Shown: positions 1-7,654 of the stretch, one piece after another
Position numbering within the stretch: the first letter of the stretch is position 1
Layout: each line of letters begins with the position of its first letter
Source: an uncultured Oscillospiraceae bacterium
GTDB lineage: Bacteria > Bacillota > Clostridia > Oscillospirales > Oscillospiraceae
Assembly: GCA_934597175.1 (NCBI GenBank)
Contig: CAKTQR010000023.1
Coordinates: 1-34,409, forward strand
Length of the DNA: 34,409 nucleotides
Reading direction: 5' to 3'
Notes under the pieces: generated by a model
Databases searched by the model: none
The model's input: only the letters and a program-made list of their open reading frames with translations
Told to the model about the DNA's origin: nothing
Position numbers and translations under genes: made by a program

Positions 1-28
1 CTTTTTGACGAGCATAGCGAGATTTTTC

Positions 29-103
29 GTGAAGCAAAGCTTCACAAAAAATGTGGCGTGTTTTGAAGCGTGCAAAAAAGTCACGGGACTTTTTTGACAC
101 GCT
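29..103. terminator. two stacked hairpins, terminator-like
   Basis: Two inverted repeats lie at the window edge. Positions 29-45 form a 7-bp stem (GTGAAGC/GCTTCAC) with an AAA loop, T-rich on the left and A-rich on the right. Positions 67-103 form a larger hairpin, AGCGTG plus AAAAAAGTC pairing with GACTTTTTT plus CACGCT, with a small internal bulge. Either could end transcription on either strand. The gene to the left is outside the window, so the direction is open. Confidence 0.5.
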
Positions 104-104
104 G

Positions 105-138
105 AAACGACAGGCAGTATAGCTACTGCCTGTCGTTT
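105..138 (-). terminator. intrinsic terminator-like hairpin of the 172-residue-class gene
   Basis: A perfect 15-bp stem (105-119 with 124-138) has a 4-nt TAGC loop. It overlaps the TAG stop codon (123-125) of the minus-strand gene. There is no long U-tract directly after it on the minus strand, but the 67-103 hairpin follows and could complete termination. Confidence 0.6.
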
Positions 139-626
139 ATCGTTAGGTCAAAATTTAGACTTTCCACGCTGTTTTTCCACAGCAGGAGGAGAGCGCCAAA
201 GCCGGTGAGTTTCTTCTCGACACTGACGGTCTCACAAGTGCCGTTATCTAATGCTTTATACTCAATGCGGCGCTCGGTGTGCCGTTTTACGATTTGCGTG
301 ACGCTTGTTTTGCGACCGACGATGCCGCACACGAGGTGCACGAGCTGTGCCTTAAATTCCTCGAACGGTCTGCGGTCGGATAGAAGCAGATCGGTAAACC
401 CGTCAAACACGAGCATCGCCTGAAAGCAGTCGGCGTTATTCGTTTCGCTGCCCATGAGTACGAGCGAAAAGCGGTCGGCGGTGTTAAACTCAATCGTATA
501 GCACAGCCCGTCGTGCGTCAGCACGGCGGAGGGGATGCGGCTGCCTATCTCATTATAAATGTCCTCGGCAAAGCTCCGCAGACTTTCCGCCTGCTGCATG
601 GCGAGGGCTTCTTCATTTTCACGCAT
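123..626 (-). CDS. hypothetical protein downstream of recG
   Basis: I do not recognise this product of about 167 residues. It looks cytosolic: no signal peptide, no clear membrane segment, and a mix of charged and hydrophobic stretches with only modest features (a CGIVGRK segment mid-protein, a Leu-rich GFGALLLLWKN segment near the C-terminus). The chosen ATG at 624-626 has AAAGGCG six bases upstream. The in-frame TTG five codons earlier overlaps the recG stop and has no better RBS. The gene follows recG by about a dozen bases on the same strand, so it is probably co-transcribed with it. No function is proposed. Confidence 0.7.
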   Translation of the reverse strand: MRENEEALAMQQAESLRSFAEDIYNEIGSRIPSAVLTHDGLCYTIEFNTADRFSLVLMGSETNNADCFQAMLVFDGFTDLLLSDRRPFEEFKAQLVHLVCGIVGRKTSVTQIVKRHTERRIEYKALDNGTCETVSVEKKLTGFGALLLLWKNSVESLNFDLTINDRQ

Positions 627-637
627 GGTTTCGCCTT

Positions 638-2692
638 TCAATTAATCGTGTCCGTATTCATTTCAAAAAGCCTGTCGACCGCAAGCCTTAGCGCCTGATG
701 CTCCGGCCGTTCAAGCTCGGGGTCGGCGGAGAGCAGCTCCTGCGCCGCCGTCTGCGCCGTTTGCAGCACATTCATGTCCGAGCACAGGTCGGCAACATGC
801 ATCGCCGGCAGACCGTGCTGCCGTGAGCCGAAGAAATCGCCCGGGCCACGCAGCCGCAGATCCTCCTCGGAAATTTTAAAGCCGTCGTTTGTCTGCGTCA
901 TGACCTTGAGCCTTGCCTCGGACACCTCATTGTCGGTGTCGGAGATCAAAACGCAGTAGCTTTTGTGCTTGCCACGACCGACACGACCACGCAGCTGGTG
1001 CAGCTGGCTCAGACCGAAGCGGTCGGCGTTTTCGATTATCATAAGCGCCGCATTCGGCACATCGACGCCGACCTCAATGACCGTCGTCGAGACGAGAATG
1101 TCAATGCCGCCGTCAACGAAGGCCTGCATAATATCCGCCTTTTCCTTAGTCTTGAGCTTGCCGTGCACACAGGCGACCTTGAGGTCGGGGAAGTAGCGCT
1201 GAAGCTCGGCGGCGTGCTCCTGCGCAGATTTTAAGTTTGGCGGCAGCTCCTCGTTTTCCTCTATCATCGGGCAGACTACAAATACCTGCCGCCCCTCGGA
1301 AACAAGCTTGCGTATAAAGCCGTTCAGGCGCACACGGTAGCTTTCCGTGACACAGAAGGTGTCAACCTTTTGCCGCCCAGGGGGCAGTTCATCGATGACG
1401 GAAATGTCAAGATCGCCGTAGATTATGAGCGCAAGCGTGCGGGGAATGGGCGTTGCGGACATGACCAGCACATGCGGCCGGTCGCCCTTTGAAATGAGGC
1501 TCGAGCGCTGGTTTACGCCGAAGCGGTGTTGCTCGTCGGTGACGACAAGCCCGAGGTTGGGGTACTCCACATCCTCGGAAAACAGCGCATGCGTACCGAT
1601 AACAAGGTCAAATTCGCCGTTTTTGAGCGAAGCCTTGACCTCGCGCTTCTGCTTTGCGGTCATGGCACCGGTGAGCAGTCCTATCCGCAGACCGAGCGGG
1701 GCGAGGATACCCAGCAGCGTGTCAAAATGCTGTTTTGCCAAAATTTCCGTCGGTGCCATGAACGCACTCATGTACCCGTTTTTTGCAGCGTACCAGATAA
1801 GCGCCGCCGCAACGAGCGTCTTGCCGCTGCCGACATCGCCCTGCACGAGCCTGTTCATCGCCTTGCCCGAGCGCATATCGCAAAGCGCATCGTTTACCGC
1901 CCGCCTCTGCGCATTAGTCGGCGCAAAGGGCAGGGCAGACCAAAATTCATTGAGGTCACAAGACTCGAACTTGTATCCGTCGGCCTTGCTGTGCTGACCC
2001 TTCATCCTGCCGAGTGCGCAGGCGAGCAGGAACAGCTCCTCAAATATCAGCCTGCGCCGTGCAAGCTCCAGGGCGGTGAAATCGGCAGGGAAGTGGATGT
2101 TTTCATAGGCAAAGCCCGTCTGCGCAAGCGAGTATTTTTCCCGCAGCGCCTCGGGCAGCACCTCCGGCAGCTCGCCTCCGCAGGCGTCCAGCGCCTGCCG
2201 CACGGCATGCATCACGAGCTTTTGCGAAAGCCCCGTCGTCAGCCTGTACACGGGAATAATTCTGCCCGTCACGCCGTCAGGGGCGTTTTCCGGCTCATAC
2301 ACGGGGTTGGACATGGTCCGCTTTCCGCCGACACCGATGATCTTGCCGTAGAAATTCAGACACTGCCCACGGCGAATATTGTCCTTGAGATACGGCTGAT
2401 TGAAATATGTTATGTCAACCGATGCGCTCTCGTCCACGACACGGAACTTCACAAGCTCCATGCCACGGCGGATGCGCACTAACCGGGGGGTGTCGGCAAC
2501 GATGCCCCGGATGCACGCCGTCTCGCCGTCGCAGGTGAGCCCGATGGGCTTAAACTGGCTGCGATCCTCGTATTTTCTGGGGAAATAGGAAACAAGGTCA
2601 TGGACGGTAAAGACGCCGAGCTTGTTTAAAAGCTGCGCCTTTTTCTCGCCTATTCCCTTGCAGTACCTCACATCGGTGTCCAAATATGCCAT
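638..2692 (-). CDS. recG: ATP-dependent DNA helicase RecG
   Basis: RecG is the monomeric helicase that reverses stalled replication forks and branch-migrates Holliday junctions. The 684-residue protein has the usual family length. The N-terminal wedge (OB-fold) domain covers roughly residues 60-150. The superfamily 2 helicase core follows, with Walker A GDVGSGKT at 285-292, a DEQH box at 386-389, SATPIPRTLAL as motif III, and QLRGRVGRG as motif VI near residue 580. The ATG has AGAGG about ten bases upstream. It heads a minus-strand unit with the small unknown gene that begins at its 3' end. Identification is firm. Confidence 0.97.
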   Translation of the reverse strand: MAYLDTDVRYCKGIGEKKAQLLNKLGVFTVHDLVSYFPRKYEDRSQFKPIGLTCDGETACIRGIVADTPRLVRIRRGMELVKFRVVDESASVDITYFNQPYLKDNIRRGQCLNFYGKIIGVGGKRTMSNPVYEPENAPDGVTGRIIPVYRLTTGLSQKLVMHAVRQALDACGGELPEVLPEALREKYSLAQTGFAYENIHFPADFTALELARRRLIFEELFLLACALGRMKGQHSKADGYKFESCDLNEFWSALPFAPTNAQRRAVNDALCDMRSGKAMNRLVQGDVGSGKTLVAAALIWYAAKNGYMSAFMAPTEILAKQHFDTLLGILAPLGLRIGLLTGAMTAKQKREVKASLKNGEFDLVIGTHALFSEDVEYPNLGLVVTDEQHRFGVNQRSSLISKGDRPHVLVMSATPIPRTLALIIYGDLDISVIDELPPGRQKVDTFCVTESYRVRLNGFIRKLVSEGRQVFVVCPMIEENEELPPNLKSAQEHAAELQRYFPDLKVACVHGKLKTKEKADIMQAFVDGGIDILVSTTVIEVGVDVPNAALMIIENADRFGLSQLHQLRGRVGRGKHKSYCVLISDTDNEVSEARLKVMTQTNDGFKISEEDLRLRGPGDFFGSRQHGLPAMHVADLCSDMNVLQTAQTAAQELLSADPELERPEHQALRLAVDRLFEMNTDTIN

Positions 2693-2715
2693 GAAATTAA
2701 ATCCTCTAATAATGC

Positions 2716-2746
2716 GCCACCGTATCGGATACGCCGATACGGTGGC
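2716..2746 (-). terminator. intrinsic terminator between apbE-like gene and recG
   Basis: A perfect 13-bp stem (2716-2728 with 2734-2746) has a 5-nt loop. It lies just past the minus-strand stop at 2762. The minus-strand tract after it (GCATTATTAG) is only moderately T-rich, so some readthrough into recG is possible. Confidence 0.65.
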
Positions 2747-2761
2747 AAAATTATGTTAACC

Positions 2762-3811
2762 TTACTCGGTAAATCTCGAAGTGTAATCCTTGGTGTTCGT
2801 AAGCTCAAACACCTCGACAAGGCCGCTCGTGCAGATGACCTCGTTGTCGTCGGTTATCATGACCATGTCAAAGCCGCCGTAGTTGCGCCAGTAGTTGAGC
2901 GCACCGTTAACGCCGAGAACGAACATCGCCGTCGACAGGCAGTCGGCCATCGTGCCGTCCTCGCACACGACCGTCACGGAGACAAGGCCGTTGTTTGCCG
3001 GCTTGCCTGTGGCGGGGTCTATGAGGTGGTGGTATTTAACGCCGTCGCTGCCGATAAAGTAGCGCTGGTAGTTGCCGCTGGTGACGACCGCCGTCTCGCC
3101 GACCTTGAGCGTGCCGATATACGAGCCCGTGTCGTTGGGGTCTTCGACTGCGACCGTCCACTTTGAGCCGTCCGGCTTAAGACCGAGAGTCTGCACATTG
3201 CCGCCGAGCGAGACTATGCCGCTTTCGACACCGGCGTTGCGCATGGCCTCGATCGCCCTGTCCGAGGCACAGCCCTTAGCCGCAGCGCCGAAGCTTATCT
3301 GCGTGCCGGCGGGCATGCGCACGGAATAGTTTGACTCACCGCTGAACTCTGTGATGCTCGTTTCCGAGAAGCGGACATTACTTAAAAGCTCCTTTATCTC
3401 CTTCGACGAGGGGATGACGCCCTTTTCCGAGTCAAACTCTCCCCACGCAAGGTAGAGGGGGTAGACCGAAAGATCGAGCGCACCGCCGGACTGCTTGCAG
3501 ACCTTGAGTGCGGTCGTGAGAATCTCCGCCACCTGCGGCGTTACGATGACATTCTGCCCGTCGGCGTGGTTAAGCTGATACGCCGCACTGTTTTCGACCT
3601 CGGGGTCGAGCAGGGTGTTGAGCGAATTTATAACGCCCGTTGCGGCATCAAGTCCGGTCTTGGCATTTTTGCCGTAGGCGGTGAGCGTCATGACTGTGTC
3701 CATTGCAAATACCTGCTTTTGCTCCTTTGTATCGCCGCAGGCGCACAGGCAAAGCAGTATCGCAAGGCACACGGTCAGGGCTATGACCTTTTTAAAAAGC
3801 TTGTTTTTCAT
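2762..3811 (-). CDS. FAD:protein FMN transferase, ApbE family lipoprotein
   Basis: ApbE proteins attach FMN covalently to Thr or Ser of target flavoproteins (for example RNF or NQR subunits or FMN-binding domains) outside the membrane. The 349-residue protein starts with a lipoprotein signal peptide (MKNKLFKKVIALTVC) ending in the lipobox LCAC, so it should be anchored by Cys. Family motifs are visible: VFAMDTVMTL near the N-terminus, FGAAAKGCASDRA in the middle (usual form GgiaKGyaaD), and a C-terminal ADCLSTAMFVLG metal-binding segment. None of its usual partners lies in the window, so the target is unknown. Gene symbol withheld because clostridial genomes often carry several paralogues. 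Confidence 0.93.
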   Translation of the reverse strand: MKNKLFKKVIALTVCLAILLCLCACGDTKEQKQVFAMDTVMTLTAYGKNAKTGLDAATGVINSLNTLLDPEVENSAAYQLNHADGQNVIVTPQVAEILTTALKVCKQSGGALDLSVYPLYLAWGEFDSEKGVIPSSKEIKELLSNVRFSETSITEFSGESNYSVRMPAGTQISFGAAAKGCASDRAIEAMRNAGVESGIVSLGGNVQTLGLKPDGSKWTVAVEDPNDTGSYIGTLKVGETAVVTSGNYQRYFIGSDGVKYHHLIDPATGKPANNGLVSVTVVCEDGTMADCLSTAMFVLGVNGALNYWRNYGGFDMVMITDDNEVICTSGLVEVFELTNTKDYTSRFTE

Positions 3812-3845
3812 TTATCTTAGTTCCTCACTGGTTAGATGACACCTT

Positions 3846-3851
3846 AGTATA
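3846..3851 (-). promoter_or_regulatory. extended -10 promoter of the ApbE-like gene
   Basis: On the minus strand TATACT is preceded by TGG, an extended -10 element, about 35 bases before the ATG at 3811. The -35 is poor. Confidence 0.45.
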
Positions 3852-3996
3852 CCATATAAACCGCCAAAAGAAAACCGTAAAATACACAATAACTATTTGT
3901 TTAAATTCGCATCGACCACAATATATTGCCTTTTGCCGGTTTCGACCCTGTTCATAGAATATTTACATGCTTCGACGGCCCGAACGGCCTGAAGTG

Positions 3997-4025
3997 TTGA
4001 CATAATGTGCATCATGTGTTACAAT
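3997..4025 (+). promoter_or_regulatory. strong sigmaA promoter for the NlpC/P60 gene
   Basis: TTGACA (3997-4002), a 17-base spacer and TACAAT (4020-4025) form a near-consensus promoter. The predicted start, near 4032, lies inside an inverted repeat (see 4024-4060). Confidence 0.85.
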
Positions 4026-4060
4026 TTGATTACTGACTATTTTACAGACTGTAATCAAAT
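4024..4060 (+). repeat. inverted repeat at transcription start / 5' UTR
   Basis: ATTTGATTAC (4024-4033) is perfectly repeated in inverse as GTAATCAAAT (4051-4060), separated by 17 bases. It runs from the -10 hexamer to just before the GGAG RBS at 4063, so it could be a DNA operator. It is less likely to be an RNA hairpin, because part of the left arm precedes the predicted start. Confidence 0.7.
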
Positions 4061-4074
4061 ACGGAGTGAAACGA

Positions 4075-5604
4075 ATGAAAAAACGATTGTTAAGCATAGT
4101 ACTTGCGGCGATAATGTGCGTTTCGGTGCTCGTTATACCCGGTGCTGCGGATAAAACGCTCGGTGCTTATACCACGAGTGCGCTCAACCTTAGAAAGAGC
4201 GCCGGTACGAGCTCAACCATCCTCATGACCATGCCCAAGGGCGCGCAGGTGATAGTAATTTCCACCTCCAACGGCTGGAGCAAGGTCATGTATAACAACA
4301 CAATCGGCTATGCGTCCAAGGATTATCTCAAAAGCGACAGCAGCGTCAGCGGAAACTTCGGCACGGGCACGATAACCGGCTCGGATGTCCGCATGCGCTC
4401 GGGCGCAGGCACGAGCTACTCCATTGTCGGCACATACAGTAAAGGTACAAAGATGACCGTCACCGGCGCAAAAGGCAACTGGTACGCCGTCAAATATAAC
4501 GGCAAGACCGGCTATGTCATCGGCGACTACATGACGCTGTCGGTCACACCCAAATCCACCGGCACGAGCAGCGGCAGCACAAGCTCCTCCATGAGCTACG
4601 CCGCCACGATAACTGCCTCGGATGTTCGCATGCGCAAGGGCGCAGGTACGGGCTACTCCATCGTTGCAACTTACGCCAAGGGCACTAAGATTACCGTCAC
4701 CGGCTCGCAGAAGGGCTGGTACAAGGTAAGCTGCAGCGGCAAGACCGGCTATGTCAGCAGCGACTATGTCCGCATTACCCCCAAATCGACCTATAGCACC
4801 GCCAAGACCGGCACGGTCAGCGGCAACGGCGTTATCATGAGAATGGGCCCGTCCACGAGCTTCACCGTCGCCGCAACATTCTCAAGTGGCACAAAGGCAA
4901 AGGTGACCGGCATCTACGGCAACTGGTATGAGGTGAATATAAACGGCAAGTATGGCTATATGTACAAGAGCGTGCTCACCGTCGGCACGACAAATTCCGT
5001 CCCCGCACCCGGTGAGACCATGGACGCCGCCGGCTATGTGACCGCAAACTCCGTGCGCCTGAGAAGCGGCCCATCCACAAATTATTCGACTATCGGCTAT
5101 TACGACATGGGAACGCAGCTCAAGATAACCGGCAAGACCGGCAACTGGTACGCAGTCACCATAAACAGTACGAAAGGCTATATGTACGCAGACTATGTCA
5201 AGCTCAAGACCGACAGCGACAGCACCGGAACGGAGCTCGGCAGGCAAATAGTTGCCACGGCAAAGCAGTACCTCGGCGTACCGTATGTCTATGGCGGCGC
5301 ATCGCCCAAGGGCTTTGACTGCTCGGGTCTTGTCTACTATGTCTACGGCCAGTACGGCTACAAGCTCCAGCGTGGAGCGGGCAGCCAGTATAGAACAAAC
5401 GGCACACCCGTCGACAAGGCTGATCTCCAGCCCGGCGACCTTGTGTTCTTCTCGGACAATGTCGACCCCATCGGCCATGTCGGAATGTATATAGGCGACG
5501 GCCAGTTTATCCACGCCTCCTCCGGCAAGGGACAGGTCATCATCACCGACCTTGACTCGTACTACTACGCCGAGCACTACACCGGCGCAAGACGCATAAT
5601 CTAG
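4075..5604 (+). CDS. secreted NlpC/P60 peptidoglycan hydrolase with five SH3 domains
   Basis: This is an exported cell-wall endopeptidase, expected to cut gamma-D-Glu to diamino-acid bonds in peptide stems. It has 509 residues from the ATG at 4075. That start is preferred over the in-frame GTG at 4066 because GGAG (4063-4066) sits eight bases before it and overlaps the GTG. A signal peptide (MKKRLLSIVLAAIMCVSVLVI) is followed by five bacterial SH3 repeats, each with an (L/V)R(L/M)R-G-ST or similar core and a GYV/GYM..DY ending. The C-terminal NlpC/P60 domain has catalytic Cys416 in DCSGL, His in GHVGMYIG, and a third polar His in FIHASS. Low-complexity Ser/Thr/Gly linkers join SH3 domains. 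It stands alone between its own promoter and terminator. Confidence 0.95.
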   Translation: MKKRLLSIVLAAIMCVSVLVIPGAADKTLGAYTTSALNLRKSAGTSSTILMTMPKGAQVIVISTSNGWSKVMYNNTIGYASKDYLKSDSSVSGNFGTGTITGSDVRMRSGAGTSYSIVGTYSKGTKMTVTGAKGNWYAVKYNGKTGYVIGDYMTLSVTPKSTGTSSGSTSSSMSYAATITASDVRMRKGAGTGYSIVATYAKGTKITVTGSQKGWYKVSCSGKTGYVSSDYVRITPKSTYSTAKTGTVSGNGVIMRMGPSTSFTVAATFSSGTKAKVTGIYGNWYEVNINGKYGYMYKSVLTVGTTNSVPAPGETMDAAGYVTANSVRLRSGPSTNYSTIGYYDMGTQLKITGKTGNWYAVTINSTKGYMYADYVKLKTDSDSTGTELGRQIVATAKQYLGVPYVYGGASPKGFDCSGLVYYVYGQYGYKLQRGAGSQYRTNGTPVDKADLQPGDLVFFSDNVDPIGHVGMYIGDGQFIHASSGKGQVIITDLDSYYYAEHYTGARRII

Positions 5605-5615
5605 TTAGAAAAATT

Positions 5616-5646
5616 GCCCGTGAGCTTAAAACTCACGGGCTTTTTT
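5616..5646 (+). terminator. intrinsic terminator, bidirectional
   Basis: A 9-bp stem GCCCGTGAG/CTCACGGGC (5616-5624, 5632-5640) is followed by six T. A run of A lies on the left side, so the same hairpin can also end the convergent minus-strand gene at 5654. Confidence 0.93.
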
Positions 5647-5653
5647 GCGTATA

Positions 5654-6256
5654 TCAGAACTTGTCGCTTCGTTTTCTCTCGCAGATAAAGTGGCAGCTGC
5701 CGTCCTCGGGGTAGAGAAAGTAGCTGAACTGCTCAGGGCCGATCTCGACCAGCTTGTCGACCTCGGCACGGTTAAGCAGCACGACCTGTAAACACACGGC
5801 GGTCTTGAGCATACCGAGCTTGCAGCGCAGGATGCCGACATCCTCGATCACCTGCGGCATTTCGAGAAATGCACCGACCATCTCCTCGTTTTCTTCGTTC
5901 GGCCACTCGATGCTGTGCCCGTATGTGATAAAGCAGTTAAAGGACTTGGCGTAGAGTGCGACCTCCATCAGCTGCGCAAAGTACCAGTTGGCGACCTCGG
6001 GGTCATCCATGTTTTCGTCCTTATCAATGAACATCATGTACTCGTTTCGATTGCCGAGCGCACCCTTGGGAGCGTTCATCTTGTAGTCGCTTGCACCCAT
6101 GGTGACCAGCTTCCAGAACGGGTAGTCCTCGTTCGGAGCGTACAGCAGAGCGTCGATGTGCGGCTCCATCACCACCGGATGCAGCACCTTGCAATCGCTC
6201 TGGCGAAAATAGGTGTCGTAGTGCTTTGTTAAGGTGTCCATTTCCTTTTGATTCAT
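5654..6256 (-). CDS. SUFU-domain (suppressor of fused-like) protein
   Basis: A 200-residue cytosolic protein resembling bacterial suppressor-of-fused (SUFU) domains. The strongest signature is FWKLVTMGASDYKM followed by RNEYMMFI, at about residues 47-80, the hallmark segment of the fold. Known family context: bacterial SUFU proteins are often immunity proteins of polymorphic toxins, or lone proteins of unknown role. No toxin gene lies next to it here, so immunity function is only a possibility. The ATG at 6254-6256 has AAAGG upstream. The gene is monocistronic, with its own promoter and a shared terminator at its 3' end. Confidence 0.8.
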   Translation of the reverse strand: MNQKEMDTLTKHYDTYFRQSDCKVLHPVVMEPHIDALLYAPNEDYPFWKLVTMGASDYKMNAPKGALGNRNEYMMFIDKDENMDDPEVANWYFAQLMEVALYAKSFNCFITYGHSIEWPNEENEEMVGAFLEMPQVIEDVGILRCKLGMLKTAVCLQVVLLNRAEVDKLVEIGPEQFSYFLYPEDGSCHFICERKRSDKF

Positions 6257-6285
6257 ATCATGCCCGCCTTTCGTGCGTTTTTATC

Positions 6286-6313
6286 ATCATAGCATAAAAA
6301 CTGCCATAAGCAA
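6286..6313 (-). promoter_or_regulatory. promoter of the SUFU gene
   Basis: On the minus strand TTGCTT (6308-6313), a 16-base spacer and TATGAT (6286-6291), preceded by TGC, form an extended -10 promoter about 30 bases before the start codon. Confidence 0.6.
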
Positions 6314-6347
6314 AGCCCCGTATCAGACTTTACCTAATTTTAAATCC

Positions 6348-6382
6348 GAAAAAGGGGAAGCGGATAAATTTCCGCTTCCCCT
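6348..6382 (-). terminator. intrinsic terminator of the perR-rbr operon
   Basis: A 12-bp stem AGGGGAAGCGGA/TCCGCTTCCCCT (6353-6364 with 6371-6382) is followed on the minus strand by TTTTT (6349-6353). It sits 15 bases past the rubrerythrin stop. Confidence 0.92.
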
Positions 6383-6397
6383 AAAATTTTAAATCTG

Positions 6398-6967
6398 TTA
6401 CTTGCCGAAGTAGCGATTCAGCAGGCCCTCGAAGGCCTTGCCATGCCGGGCTTCGTCACGAGCCATCTCGTGGACGGTGTCGTGGATAGCGTCGAGATTG
6501 TACTGCTTTGCAAGCTTTGCAAGCTCGAACTTACCGGCAGTTGCGCCGTTCTCGGCATCGACACGCATCTGGAGATTCTTCTTGGTCGAGTCGGTGATGA
6601 TCTCGCCGAGGAGCTCAGCAAACTTTGCAGCGTGCTCTGCTTCCTCAAGTGCTGCCTTCTCCCAGTAAAGAGCTATCTCGGGATAACCCTCACGGGCGGC
6701 AACACGGCCCATTGCCAGGTACATGCCGACCTCGGAGCACTCGCCCTCAAAGTTTGCACGCAGGCCGCTGATGATCTCCTCCTGCACCTCGGCGGGGACA
6801 TCTGCGCCGAACTGCTTGCCGACACCAACAACATGCTCGGCTGCCCAAGTCTTGTCGTCAACCTGGAGCGTGAACTTGCTGCCGGGAACTTTGCACTGGG
6901 GGCAGAACTCGGGGGGCGTATCGCCTTCGTGAACATAGCCGCATACGGGGCATACCCATTTCTTCAT
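6398..6967 (-). CDS. reverse-order rubrerythrin (rubredoxin + ferritin-like)
   Basis: Rubrerythrins reduce hydrogen peroxide in anaerobes using a di-iron site supplied with electrons through a rubredoxin-type Fe(SCys)4 centre. In this 189-residue protein the rubredoxin domain is N-terminal (Cys6, Cys9, Cys22, Cys25: CPVCGY...CPQC). The ferritin-like four-helix domain follows, with ligand motifs ALEEAEHAAKF and ARDEARHGKAF. This is the opposite of the classical order and matches the clostridial reverse rubrerythrin type. Start: ATG at 6965-6967 with GGAGG (6976-6980) eight bases upstream. The longer TTG-initiated frame would begin inside that RBS. It lies 50 bases after the PerR-like gene, almost surely in the same operon, implying peroxide-responsive expression. 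Confidence 0.95.
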   Translation of the reverse strand: MKKWVCPVCGYVHEGDTPPEFCPQCKVPGSKFTLQVDDKTWAAEHVVGVGKQFGADVPAEVQEEIISGLRANFEGECSEVGMYLAMGRVAAREGYPEIALYWEKAALEEAEHAAKFAELLGEIITDSTKKNLQMRVDAENGATAGKFELAKLAKQYNLDAIHDTVHEMARDEARHGKAFEGLLNRYFGK

Positions 6968-7017
6968 AATAATATCCTCCAATAAAATAATTTTTATATT
7001 TAGTAAGGCAACAGCCC

Positions 7018-7404
7018 TTACTCACAACATTTTTTGCACAGGCCGAAATAGCTCAGGGAGTGACCCTTGACATGTCCGCCCGTTAACTCCTCGACATCAG
7101 CATACCTTGAATCGATCGACAAATCAAGAAAAACATCGTCGACTCTGCCGCATTTTGTGCAGACGAAGTGGGAATGGTCGGAGGTGTTGGCGTCATAGCG
7201 CTCCTCGCCGTTGACATTGCCCACGGTGATTATAAGCCCGTCCTGCATCAGCACATTTAAATTTCTGTACACCGTGCCGAGGCTGAGGTCGGGTATCGAC
7301 GGCTTGAGCTGCGTATATATCTGCTCTGCCGATGGGTGAGCCGTGGTATTGCAAAGCGCCTCATATATCGCAGAGCGTTTTTTGCTTGTCCGTCGTGCCT
7401 GCAT
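7018..7404 (-). CDS. perR: Fur-family regulator, PerR-like
   Basis: A metal-dependent winged-helix repressor of 128 residues. The DNA-binding half includes SLGTVYRNLNVL (about 41-52), the recognition-helix signature of the Fur family. The dimerisation half has HSHFVCTKCGRVDDV and a structural Zn site with Cys82, Cys85, Cys123 and Cys126. The RYDANTSDHSHF segment and the rubrerythrin gene downstream favour PerR (peroxide sensing by Fe-catalysed His oxidation) over Fur; sequence alone cannot prove that. Start: ATG at 7402-7404, with GAGGTG six bases upstream, rather than the GTG three codons earlier inside that RBS. A palindromic Fur-type box next to its -10 suggests autoregulation. Confidence 0.88.
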   Translation of the reverse strand: MQARRTSKKRSAIYEALCNTTAHPSAEQIYTQLKPSIPDLSLGTVYRNLNVLMQDGLIITVGNVNGEERYDANTSDHSHFVCTKCGRVDDVFLDLSIDSRYADVEELTGGHVKGHSLSYFGLCKKCCE

Positions 7405-7418
7405 TGCGCTCACCTCTT

Positions 7419-7437
7419 AGTAATGATTATCGTTACT
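7419..7437 (-). promoter_or_regulatory. Fur/PerR-type operator
   Basis: This 19-bp palindrome AGTAATGATTATCGTTACT has one mismatch between half-sites. It matches the Fur consensus at most positions. It starts four bases downstream of the -10 and covers the predicted start, so a bound repressor would block initiation. A partly overlapping TTATC/GATAA repeat continues toward the -10. Confidence 0.75.
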
Positions 7438-7440
7438 GAT

Positions 7441-7469
7441 AATATAGCACACGATTTTCGATTTGTAAA
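7441..7469 (-). promoter_or_regulatory. sigmaA promoter of the perR-rbr operon
   Basis: On the minus strand TTTACA (7464-7469), a 17-base spacer and TATATT (7441-7446) lie just upstream of the operator and 36 bases before the perR start codon. Confidence 0.8.
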
Positions 7470-7591
7470 GTCCTTTTTGAAAAAATTTTTCCCTCAACGA
7501 AATAAGAGCCCTGAGCAGCGCTTCATTGGCAATATGTGCAAAGTGACTAAAAATTCGGAGAAAAATTTTACATTAAAAATCAGTCTGTTTG

Positions 7592-7620
7592 TTGAAAAGA
7601 AAAACGATATATTGTATAAT
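7592..7620 (+). promoter_or_regulatory. sigmaA promoter of the fibronectin-III gene
   Basis: TTGAAA (7592-7597), a 17-base spacer and a perfect TATAAT (7615-7620) precede the ATG at 7655. The RBS GGAGAG lies between them. Confidence 0.88.
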
Positions 7621-7654
7621 TTGCCTGTACTAAAAAACAGATTGGAGAGAAACC

